Assembly (NCBI GenBank): GCA_043738565.1
Contig: JAYUGA010000123.1
Span: forward strand, 1 to 15,017
DNA from: Stagnihabitans sp043738565
Lineage (GTDB): Bacteria > Pseudomonadota > Alphaproteobacteria > Rhodobacterales > Rhodobacteraceae
DNA length: 15,017 nt
Direction of reading: 5' to 3'
The position numbers were made by a program, and so were the translations under genes. The notes below the pieces were generated by a model, which searched no databases, was not told the origin of the DNA, and was given only the letters and a program-made list of their open reading frames with translations. Positions 1-6,254 of this stretch are shown here, piece after piece. The stretch's first letter is position 1. Every line of letters begins with the position of its first letter.

Positions 1-99
1 CGCTTCACAGTGCTCGGCACGCCGCAAACGCAACGCGGGGGATGGCTCTGTCCAAGGGAAGGGGTAACTCGACCTCAGGCCGAATTGTGCAACAGAGCC
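1..99. mobile_element. End of an insertion sequence (probably IS5-like), extends beyond the window
   Basis: KdpA-like coding ends abruptly at about position 101. Read on the minus strand, the sequence that follows starts GGCTCTGTTGCACAA, which resembles the terminal inverted repeat of many IS5-family (IS427-type) elements. Everything from 99 down to 1 is then unrelated to kdpA. On the plus strand, frame 1 at the very start reads R-F-T-V-L-G-T-P, which resembles the C-terminal end of IS5-type transposases, so the transposase may point towards kdpA; this part is weak. The left end, the transposase body and the target duplication are outside the window. The family assignment comes from recall of terminal sequences, not from a search. 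Confidence 0.55.
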
Positions 100-100
100 T

Positions 101-1243
101 ATAGGCATAGAGGATTTCGCTCAACCCATGCGGCCCGACGTCCTGCACCGAGGTCAGGGCGGCGGGCACCGTGGCCGCGATGGCTCCGCCGACCAGAATG
201 CCCAAGGGCATCGACAGGAAGGCGATCACGACAAGGGTGACTTCGCGACCCTCGATCTTGCGGCCGAGATATTCCGGGGTGCGGCCCACCATCAGCCCGG
301 CCAGAAACACCGCCAGCACGACATACAGCAGCATCCCATAGAGGCCGGAGCCGACGCCGCCAAAGATCACTGCGCCGACCTGCATGAAGATCAGCATGAC
401 CAGGCCCGACAGCGGCATGAAACTGTCGTGCAACGCGTTGACCGAACCGTTCGAGGCGGCAGTGGTGGCAGCGGCCCACATCGTGGACAGGGTGGCACCA
501 AAACGTTGCTCCTTGCCCTCCATGTTAGCCCCGATCCCGGGGAGCGGGTTGCCGGCGGCTTCGCTGAAATGGATGACGGCAAGGCCCGCCACGGACATCA
601 CCGCCATCGCGGCAAAGATCGCCCAGCCTTGGCGGCGGTCGCCGACCATGCGGCCGAACAGGAAACAGAACGCCACCGGGATCAGCAGGATCGACAGCGG
701 CAGCAGGATATACAGAACCGAGCGGGTCAGATCGACCCAGAAGTTGCCCAGCGACGCGCCTTTCGGCCCGGCAAAACCCCGGATCACCGCGACGGCAACG
801 GCCATGCCAGTGCCTGCGGAGAGGAAATTCTGCACCGTGAGCCCGGCCATCTGGCTGAAATAGCTCAGCTGCGCCTCGCCGGAATAGGCCTGCCAGTCGG
901 TGTTGGTGACAAAGCTGATCGCGGTGTTGAAGGCGAGATCGGGCGAGATCGCGCCGATGCGGTCGGGGTTCAACGGCAGGACGGCTTGCAGGCGCAGGAT
1001 GACGTAAAGCACTGCGAAACCTGCGGCATTCAGGGCGAGCACCGCCATCGCATAGGCAGCCCAGCCCTGCGGCTTGTCGGCCTTGATGCCGGATGCGCCG
1101 TAGAACAGCCGCTCGACCGGCACCACCAGCGGCGACAGAAACGTCCCTTCGCCGACGTAGACCCGCGCCATGTAAACGGCGAGCAGATAGCCGAACCCGG
1201 TCAGGGTTGCGAAATACAGGGCATAGCCCAGAAAATCGGTCAT
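101..1243 (-). pseudogene. kdpA: Potassium-transporting ATPase subunit KdpA, interrupted by an insertion sequence
   Basis: KdpA is the K+-selective, channel-like membrane subunit of the KdpFABC high-affinity potassium pump. The reading frame starts at ATG 1243, just after G-A-G-G and 9 nt past the kdpF stop. It is clearly KdpA for about 381 residues: many hydrophobic segments, the first pore region (A-F-N-T-A-I-S-F-V-T-N-T-D-W-Q), then S-N-G-S-V-N-A-L-H-D-S-F-M-P-L-S-G, G-G-V-G-S-G-L-Y-G-M-L, V-G-R-T-P-E-Y-L-G, and finally G-P-H-G-L-S-E-I-L-Y-A-Y. Just where a conserved T-S-A-A-N-N-N-G-type loop should follow, the frame runs into IS-like sequence. It continues with 31 unrelated residues to a stop at position 5. 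KdpA is usually about 560 residues, so roughly a third is missing, including the last pore repeat. The remainder, with kdpB and kdpC, may lie beyond the IS to the left. Confidence 0.85.
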
Positions 1244-1252
1244 CCTCGCCCG

Positions 1253-1339
1253 CTATTGCCGGTCGGGGTGGATCAGCGCATCCACGAGGAAGATGAAGAT
1301 GCCGATGGCGGTCACAAGACCGAGGACAAGCGCGAACAT
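1253..1339 (-). CDS. kdpF: KdpF, small subunit of the potassium-transporting ATPase
   Basis: This is a 28-residue peptide starting M-F-A-L-V-L-G-L and ending L-I-H-P-D-R-Q. It is a single hydrophobic helix with a short polar tail, which matches KdpF in size (about 29 residues), composition and position directly before kdpA. KdpF is a single-span peptide that stabilises the KdpABC complex in the inner membrane. The start codon lies 2 nt after the stop of the preceding small gene, and the stop lies 9 nt before the kdpA ATG, so the three are almost certainly co-transcribed and translationally coupled. The identification rests on context and pattern, because the peptide is too short for strong sequence evidence. 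Confidence 0.8.
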   Translation of the reverse strand: MFALVLGLVTAIGIFIFLVDALIHPDRQ

Positions 1340-1341
1340 GG

Positions 1342-1425
1342 CTACATCCGCTCGATGGCCCGGACCGCAAGCGCGGCCACGGCAAACCCGGCACAGCCGA
1401 GAAAAAGGTAGATCAGGTCGGACAC
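1342..1425 (-). CDS. Small membrane peptide leading the kdp operon
   Basis: This 27-residue reading frame uses a GTG start at 1425, with a good Shine-Dalgarno sequence (GGGAG) 7 nt upstream. The peptide begins (M)-S-D-L-I-Y-L-F-L-G, has one hydrophobic helix over about residues 4-21, and ends R-A-I-E-R-M. Similar uncharacterised single-span peptides with an acidic/basic R-x-x-(E/D)-R tail are often found just before kdpF in alphaproteobacterial kdp operons; this is from recall, not a search. Its stop is 2 nt before the kdpF start. A role as an extra small subunit or regulator of the Kdp pump is possible but unproven. Confidence 0.6.
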   Translation of the reverse strand: MSDLIYLFLGCAGFAVAALAVRAIERM

Positions 1426-1505
1426 GAGAATGCTCCCAGAATGGTGGTCGGAAGCGTTTTGCGCCGTGCGCGCGTTACAGCTCCATGCCGAAGGCAAGGG
1501 ATCGG

Positions 1506-1525
1506 CGTAAAGAGGCTGTAAAGAT
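1506..1525 (-). promoter_or_regulatory. Direct repeat, possible KdpE-type operator upstream of kdp
   Basis: On the minus strand two TCTTTAC units occur exactly 11 bases apart (1507-1513 and 1518-1524 on the plus strand), about 80 nt upstream of the first kdp start codon. Helically phased, T-rich TTTAC repeats resemble the site bound by the response regulator KdpE upstream of kdpFABC in enterobacteria. The repeat is seen directly; the regulator is inferred. No convincing -35/-10 pair was identified between the repeat and the gene. Confidence 0.35.
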
Positions 1526-1555
1526 TCGGGCCGATTGGCAGAAATCAGGACGCGG

Positions 1556-2446
1556 TCAGATCTGCCCGGCAGCGATCCACTGCTCGACCTTTTCCTTGCT
1601 CACTTCAAAGTGCATCGAATCTTCGCGGCCATAGGCGGCTCCCCAGACCCAGCCGTCGGCGTTGAAGAAATCCGACATGATGGTGATGCCAAGCTGGGTG
1701 CGTCCGTCGCCAAGCGTGTCCAGCACGCCGTCGATGTTGACATCCACCGCCAGCCCAAAGGAATGGGTCGAGGCTGAACCGGTGGCACCCCGGATATTGC
1801 GCACGCAAAGCGACCCCGCCGTGTTGATCCGCGCGTAAAGGTCGGGGTCGGCCATCTGGATTTTCTGGAAGATGACGCGCAGGGATTCAATCGCCGGTTT
1901 CAGCATCTTGACCGGAATCGGCCCGGCCTGCTCGCTGACCAGCAGCGCGGCAAGGCGCGGATTGGTCATCGGGCCGCAGTCGTCGGTCAAGGCGGCGGTC
2001 GGCGCGCCGAAGGCCTGGGTCAGCCAGGTCGGCGACGGCACGGTCAGGCCCTTGTTCAGGTTGCGCCGGTCGGCCACCAGCACGACCTGGGCATATTGGT
2101 TCGAAATGCTGTTGGGCCCGGTCGGCGAGACGATCTGCAAGCCGCCATCGGCGGCAGGGCCGGTCGGGGCAGCCTCCAGAAGGTTCACCCGGTTTTCCAG
2201 CGCATCGACCTGATCCTGCAACTGGCCCGCGGTTTCTTGCGCGATTTCCAGATCGCCACGCATCAGCTCCAGATCAATCCGCGCCTGATTGTCCACCGAG
2301 CCGCCGCCTTGACCCGGCCCGGTCGGCGGGAAAAACAGCGGAATGCTGACCCAGATCAGCGAGGCGATGATCAGCGCGACCGACAGGAGGATGACAGGGA
2401 TCAGACGCAACCGCAGACCTTTCGATAACGCCGCCCCGCAAACCAT
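1556..2446 (-). CDS. Membrane-anchored M15-family peptidoglycan peptidase (TagX-like candidate)
   Basis: From ATG 2446 this is 296 residues: a short basic N-terminus, one membrane segment (about 14-34), a Gly/Pro-rich stretch, a predicted coiled coil (about 56-93), a linker, and a C-terminal metallopeptidase domain (about 195-290). The domain shows the M15 zinc signature S-T-H-S-F-G-L-A-V-D (His228, Asp235), then W-V-W-G, then D-S-M-H-F-E (Asp276, His279), all as expected for an active D,D- or L,D-cleaving peptidase facing the periplasm. Two cysteines (about 157 and 214) could form a disulfide. It is divergent from the OmpA/ppkA pair and next to a T6SS locus; in Acinetobacter the M15-type enzyme TagX is needed for T6SS assembly. 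The start is uncertain: an in-frame GTG at 2560 would add 38 residues, and a TTG at 2410 preceded by AAAGG would give a shorter N-terminus. The next gene downstream, kdp, appears to have its own control region. Confidence 0.85.
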   Translation of the reverse strand: MVCGAALSKGLRLRLIPVILLSVALIIASLIWVSIPLFFPPTGPGQGGGSVDNQARIDLELMRGDLEIAQETAGQLQDQVDALENRVNLLEAAPTGPAADGGLQIVSPTGPNSISNQYAQVVLVADRRNLNKGLTVPSPTWLTQAFGAPTAALTDDCGPMTNPRLAALLVSEQAGPIPVKMLKPAIESLRVIFQKIQMADPDLYARINTAGSLCVRNIRGATGSASTHSFGLAVDVNIDGVLDTLGDGRTQLGITIMSDFFNADGWVWGAAYGREDSMHFEVSKEKVEQWIAAGQI

Positions 2447-2644
2447 CCCCGGCGGCTGCTGCGGATTAATTGCCGCAAGTGCCGCAGTACGCAAGGCAAG
2501 ATCAGGACAAGCAGGACCATCCGGTGCAAAGCGAGGCGAATCCGCAGCGATTCTGCCCACCTGCTGCGACTAAACATTGTGCCGCGATGGGTCCTGCATT
2601 AAGCTGCCAACCATAGCAATCGCATGAATTGCGAAAGGAAAGCC
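2447..2644. promoter_or_regulatory. Divergent intergenic region between the M15 peptidase and the OmpA-like gene
   Basis: About 200 bases separate the two divergent start codons, or 84 if the peptidase starts at GTG 2560. The region must hold the promoter of the ompA-like/ppkA pair and probably that of the peptidase. The clearest element is the ribosome binding site AAGGA at 2635-2639, 5 nt before ATG 2645; it favours that start over the in-frame ATG at 2624. A weak -35-like TTGTGC (2577-2582) lies 17 nt before TAAGCT (2600-2605), which matches only three of six -10 consensus positions, so it is not a firm promoter call. Confidence 0.4.
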
Positions 2645-3226
2645 ATGAAAAACGGTTCTCGCCTTGCAGGCGCTGTCGTTGCGCTGACAATTTTGGGTGC
2701 CACGGGAATGGCTCTGGCTCAGGATGATTCCCAACTGACCGCCGAACAGCTTGCCGCCAAATTTCGGGCGCAACAGGGCCAACTGACCCGTGGTCTGGTC
2801 ATCGCCCCGTCCGGTGCCGCGACCGACCCCAATGCCGTGGTCGACGCCAATGCGCTGCCCGCCGACACCACCTATGTCTCGGTCGATCCCAATGCCCAGG
2901 TCAATATCCAGATCAAGTTCGGCTTTGACTCGGCCGCCCTTACCGACAGCGAACTGCCGAAACTCACCACGCTGTGCGAAGTGGTCAAGGCCTCGGACAT
3001 CCCGACCTTCAGGATCATCGGCCATACCGATGCCTCGGGCACCGATGCCTACAACCTGAACCTGTCGAAACTGCGCGCCGAAGAGGTCAAGCGTCGTCTG
3101 GTCGAAGATTGTGGCATTCCGGATGGCAAGCTGATCGCAACCGGCGTTGGCGAGGCCTATCCGCTGACCGGCACCGACCCCAAGGCAGATGCGAACCGCC
3201 GGGTGGAATTCCAGGTCGGCAGCTAG
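2645..3226 (+). CDS. Secreted OmpA-family (peptidoglycan-binding) protein
   Basis: This is a 193-residue protein. A basic start (M-K-N-G-S-R) and hydrophobic core lead to a likely signal peptidase I site A-L-A|Q-D-D near residue 26; there is no lipobox cysteine, so it is probably soluble in the periplasm. A short polar region follows, then a C-terminal OmpA-like domain (about residues 85-193). The hallmarks are I-K-F-G-F-D-S-A-A-L, G-H-T-D-A-S-G, N-L-N-L-S-K-L-R-A-E-E-V, G-V-G-E and N-R-R-V-E-F; such domains bind meso-diaminopimelate in peptidoglycan. Start ATG 2645 is chosen for its AAGGA site and signal peptide. ppkA follows 35 nt downstream on the same strand, so the two probably form an operon. 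A T6SS accessory role (anchoring or sensing cell wall) is inferred from that link only. Confidence 0.88.
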   Translation: MKNGSRLAGAVVALTILGATGMALAQDDSQLTAEQLAAKFRAQQGQLTRGLVIAPSGAATDPNAVVDANALPADTTYVSVDPNAQVNIQIKFGFDSAALTDSELPKLTTLCEVVKASDIPTFRIIGHTDASGTDAYNLNLSKLRAEEVKRRLVEDCGIPDGKLIATGVGEAYPLTGTDPKADANRRVEFQVGS

Positions 3227-3261
3227 GTTGACGCGGTAGGGCAGGCAGGGAAACGGCGGGC

Positions 3262-5427
3262 ATGGCGGGGTCGAGAGCGGGCGATATCTTCCAGCCGGGC
3301 GAACTTTTGAACAACACCTACCGGATCGAGAATATCCTCGGTCGCGGCGGCACCTCCGAGGTCTACAAGGCGCGCAACGACATCTCGGGCCGCTTTGCCG
3401 CCATCAAGGTACTGAAATCGGAATTTTCCGGCGACGAGGCGTTTCTGACCCTGATGCGGCGGGAGGAGGAGATCCGCGAAATCCGCCATGACGCGGTGGT
3501 GCGCTATTCCGAAAACCACCGCACGCCGGAGGGGCTGATCTATCTGGTGATGGATTATGTCGAGGGTCCGGGGCTGGATGCGATCCTGAAATCGGGTGGC
3601 CTGCCAGCCGCCGATCTGGTGCAGGTCTGCCGCCGGGTGGCGGACGGGCTGAAGATGGCCCATTCGCGCCGCATCATCCACCGCGATCTGTCGCCCGACA
3701 ACATCATCCTGCGCGGCGGCAAGCCTGCCGAGGCGGTGATCATCGACTTTGGCATTGCCAAGGATGCCAACCCCGGGGCGCAAACCATTGTCGGCAACGA
3801 ATTTGCCGGAAAATACGCCTATGCGGCACCAGAACAGTTAAGTGGCAACACCGATGCGCGGTCGGATCTCTATGCGCTGGGGGCGCTGTTGCTGGCGACC
3901 TATCGCGGCGCAAGGCCGGACATCGGGGCGAACCCGATGGAGGTGTTGCAGAAAAAGGCGCTGCCCCTGGATACGGCGGGTGTGCCGGAGCCGCTGAAAT
4001 CGCTGATCGACAAGATGACGCAGCCCGATCCGGCCAAGCGGTTCCAGTCGGCGGATGAGATCATTCGCGCCATCGACAGCGGTGCTACGGCTGGCATGGA
4101 CGAACGCACGGTGGTGGTGCCGCGCGCCAGTGCCGCCCCGAGCGCCACGCCGCCCAAGCCCGCTGCCGTTGCCGCAAAGCCAGCGATTCCCGCGGCTGCC
4201 CCGCAGAAATCCGGCGGCAAGGGTGCGCTGTGGACGGTGCTGGTCGTCGCCCTGCTGGCAGCCCTCGGTGCTGGCGGCTGGTTCGGCGGTTTCTTCGACA
4301 GCTTGCTTGCCGCCAAACTCGCCGCCGCCGATCCCTATTCGCTGATCGTCGAGCGGCCCGAAAAGGGCAATCCCCGCGCGGTCGGCTATGTGCCGTCCGA
4401 TGCGACGGCCAAGGGCCTGACCGATGTGATGACCGGACTGGGCGGCACGGCGGAACTGACGCTGGCCAGCGGTGCCATCGGCGACAGCTGGGGGCCGGAT
4501 GTGCTGAGCGTGGTCAAGGCGCTGGACAAGGTCGATACCTGGCGCATCGCGGTCAATGGCAACGACGCCGCCGTGACCGGCACCACCAGCGACCCTGCGG
4601 AGCAGGCCGCCGTGATGGCGGCCATTGGCACCGCCCTGCCCGGCACCTTGAAAGGCCGCGCCGACATCACGCTCAAGCCGCAGTTCCTGACTGCGGATGG
4701 CCTGACCCCGCTGCTGCAAAAGGCCGGGGATTGCGGGCCGCTGGTGCTGCAAGACCCGCCCGCGCTCGGCTATGGCAAGGATGACACTGTCACCATCAGC
4801 GGTCGGCTGGCCGATGCCTCGCGCCAGATCGCCTTGTTCGATGCCGTCACCAAACTGGCGGGCGATCGCAAGGTGGTGATGAATATCGAACTGCTGAATG
4901 CCGCGTTGTGCCTGATTGAAACCACCCTGCCCGACGCCCGCGCCGGCAAGTTCAGCTTTGACTTCGGCTTTGGCGATTCCGACAGCGCCAACCCCTCTGG
5001 CCGCTATTTCGTCGGCGAAAACCCGGTGATTGATCTGGTGATCCCGGCGGAGGTGACGGATGGCTTTGTCTCGGTCTCGATCATCGACGTGTCGGGCAAT
5101 GTCTTTCACGTGCTGCCGAACCTCGGCCGGCCCGAGAATGACGTGGCCAAGCTGCGGGCCGGGGCTGTCGGCGATGTCAAGCTGCGCATCGCCTATCCTC
5201 TGGCCGATAACAAACCGCCGGAGAAGATCGCCTTTCTGGTCGATCCCACGACTTTGGGCAAAACCAAGGTCATCGTGATCCACAGCGACAGGCCGTTGTT
5301 CGCCGAACTGCGCCCCACCACGGAATCGGTCGGCGGCTATGCGGCAGCGCTCAAGACCGAAGTCGAGGCGGGTGCGCTGCAAATCCGCTCCCTAGACAGC
5401 CGGATTCTGACCAGCGTGGCGAAGTAA
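3262..5427 (+). CDS. ppkA: T6SS transmembrane Ser/Thr protein kinase PpkA
   Basis: The protein has 721 residues. A cytoplasmic Hanks-type kinase domain covers about 20-272: glycine loop G-R-G-G-T-S-E-V (27-34), Lys49 in A-A-I-K, catalytic loop H-R-D-L-S-P-D-N (140-147; Asp142, Asn147), D-F-G (162-164) and A-P-E (189-191). An Ala/Pro-rich linker (about 275-320) contains D-E-R-T-V-V-V-P with Thr283, and one membrane helix follows at about 322-344. The periplasmic part has two weakly BON-like stretches (about 425-463 and 506-545) and a DUF4384-like domain (about 580-682, with H-V-L-P-N). T6SS PpkA kinases phosphorylate Fha (Pseudomonas) or TssL (Agrobacterium) to trigger assembly; the periplasmic region probably senses the signal. 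The usual Lys of H-R-D-L-K-P is Ser here, seen in some bacterial kinases and not expected to abolish activity. The assignment is supported by pppA, tagF and fha nearby. Confidence 0.93.
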   Translation: MAGSRAGDIFQPGELLNNTYRIENILGRGGTSEVYKARNDISGRFAAIKVLKSEFSGDEAFLTLMRREEEIREIRHDAVVRYSENHRTPEGLIYLVMDYVEGPGLDAILKSGGLPAADLVQVCRRVADGLKMAHSRRIIHRDLSPDNIILRGGKPAEAVIIDFGIAKDANPGAQTIVGNEFAGKYAYAAPEQLSGNTDARSDLYALGALLLATYRGARPDIGANPMEVLQKKALPLDTAGVPEPLKSLIDKMTQPDPAKRFQSADEIIRAIDSGATAGMDERTVVVPRASAAPSATPPKPAAVAAKPAIPAAAPQKSGGKGALWTVLVVALLAALGAGGWFGGFFDSLLAAKLAAADPYSLIVERPEKGNPRAVGYVPSDATAKGLTDVMTGLGGTAELTLASGAIGDSWGPDVLSVVKALDKVDTWRIAVNGNDAAVTGTTSDPAEQAAVMAAIGTALPGTLKGRADITLKPQFLTADGLTPLLQKAGDCGPLVLQDPPALGYGKDDTVTISGRLADASRQIALFDAVTKLAGDRKVVMNIELLNAALCLIETTLPDARAGKFSFDFGFGDSDSANPSGRYFVGENPVIDLVIPAEVTDGFVSVSIIDVSGNVFHVLPNLGRPENDVAKLRAGAVGDVKLRIAYPLADNKPPEKIAFLVDPTTLGKTKVIVIHSDRPLFAELRPTTESVGGYAAALKTEVEAGALQIRSLDSRILTSVAK

Positions 5428-5459
5428 GGAAATCGCCCCGCAAGCGCCAAGCGTTCATC

Positions 5460-5480
5460 AAGCCCAAAACGGGGCTTTCT
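5460..5480 (+). terminator. Rho-independent terminator after ppkA
   Basis: A 6-bp stem AAGCCC (5460-5465) / GGGCTT (5472-5477) with loop AAAACG is followed by TCTT. It lies 33 nt after the ppkA stop, in the 110-base gap between the convergent ppkA and pppA genes. The U-run is short, so termination may be moderate. The right arm can pair instead with a downstream segment (5494-5501). Confidence 0.6.
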
Positions 5481-5493
5481 TCACGCCCGCGAC

Positions 5494-5510
5494 GAAAGCC
5501 CATTCGGCTT
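5494..5510 (-). terminator. Possible hairpin terminator after pppA
   Basis: On the minus strand AAGCC / GGCTT (5506-5510 with 5496-5500) forms a 5-bp stem with a 5-nt loop, 27 nt past the pppA stop. Only a very short T-run follows. It sits beside the ppkA terminator; GAAAGCCC at 5494-5501 is also a perfect complement of GGGCTTTC at 5472-5479, giving an alternative 8-bp stem usable from either direction. The overall unit may act as a bidirectional terminator for these convergent operons. Confidence 0.35.
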
Positions 5511-5537
5511 GAGGAGCGGTTGATCAGTCCAAACGCC

Positions 5538-6254
5538 TCAGACCACGTCCACCACGATCACCGAGACATTGTCGGCCCCGCCGCGGTCCAGCGCCATTTG
5601 CACCAGATTGTCCGTCACCACCTCGATCGGCACACCGCGCAGGGCGTTGCCCAGTTCGGCGATCCCGGCGTATTTGTTCAACCCGTCGGAACACAAAAGG
5701 AAACGGTCGCCGCGCAGCGCCTCGCCGCGGATCTTGTCCAGTTCCAGCTCGTCCCCCACGCCCACCGCGCGGGTGATGGCATTGCTTTGCGGGTGTCTGG
5801 CGGCCTCGTCCCAGTTCAACTGCCCCGCCTCGACCAGGGCTGCGACGATGGAATGGTCGGTGGTCAGCAATTCGATCTTGCCGTCACGCAGCCGGTATAA
5901 CCGACTGTCGCCCGCCCACAGCGCGCCAAAATGGCCATCGGCCAGCACCAGCGCCACCACCGTCGCTCCCATCGTGGCGTGGCGGCTGGCGGCTTCAGTT
6001 GAAATTATGCGATGGGCGACCTGCACGGCGCTGCGGATCTGGCCCAGCTTCTCGGTCGGCTGCATGTCGGGTGGCAGCACGGCGATGCTGTCGATCACGG
6101 TCTGACTGGCAAAATCGCCGCCCTCGTGGCCGCCCATGCCATCGGACACCACCCAGATTTGCTGATCCGGCAGCACCAGAATGGCATCCTCGTTGATCTT
6201 GCGGACCCGGCCGACATGGGTCTTGGCGTTGAACCTGATCTGACCATCGCTCAT
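5538..6254 (-). CDS. pppA: T6SS PP2C-type Ser/Thr phosphatase PppA
   Basis: This 238-residue protein is a single cytoplasmic PP2C/PPM phosphatase domain. The metal-binding motifs are all present: G-R-V-R-K-I-N-E-D (Asp23), V-S-D-G-M-G-G-H (Asp38), W-A-G-D-S-R-L-Y-R (113-121), T-T-D-H-S (131-135), C-S-D-G-L (Asp190) and the final A-D-N-V-S-V-I-V (Asp228). In T6SS loci this enzyme removes the phosphate added by PpkA and so switches the system off. The ATG at 6254 overlaps the tagF stop by 4 nt (ATGA), implying translational coupling. It is the last gene of the minus-strand operon and converges on its partner kinase gene ppkA. No membrane segment is seen. Confidence 0.95.
   Translation of the reverse strand: MSDGQIRFNAKTHVGRVRKINEDAILVLPDQQIWVVSDGMGGHEGGDFASQTVIDSIAVLPPDMQPTEKLGQIRSAVQVAHRIISTEAASRHATMGATVVALVLADGHFGALWAGDSRLYRLRDGKIELLTTDHSIVAALVEAGQLNWDEAARHPQSNAITRAVGVGDELELDKIRGEALRGDRFLLCSDGLNKYAGIAELGNALRGVPIEVVTDNLVQMALDRGGADNVSVIVVDVV

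Noticed and set aside
128..1411. A 427-codon open frame on the plus strand
   Set aside because: It is antisense to kdpA and kdpF, with a His/Arg/Asp-rich low-complexity translation and no family features.
2447..2560. GTG start for the M15 peptidase 38 codons upstream
   Set aside because: The extension would put a non-hydrophobic 38-residue segment before the basic region and membrane anchor and has only a weak ribosome site; it is kept as an alternative but not chosen.
2624..2644. ATG 2624 as start of the OmpA-like protein
   Set aside because: ATG 2645 has a good AAGGA site at the right spacing and starts a normal signal peptide; the upstream ATG lacks such a site.
3838..5382. A 514-codon open frame on the minus strand
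   Set aside because: It is antisense to ppkA, whose kinase and DUF4384-like motifs show that the plus strand is the coding one.
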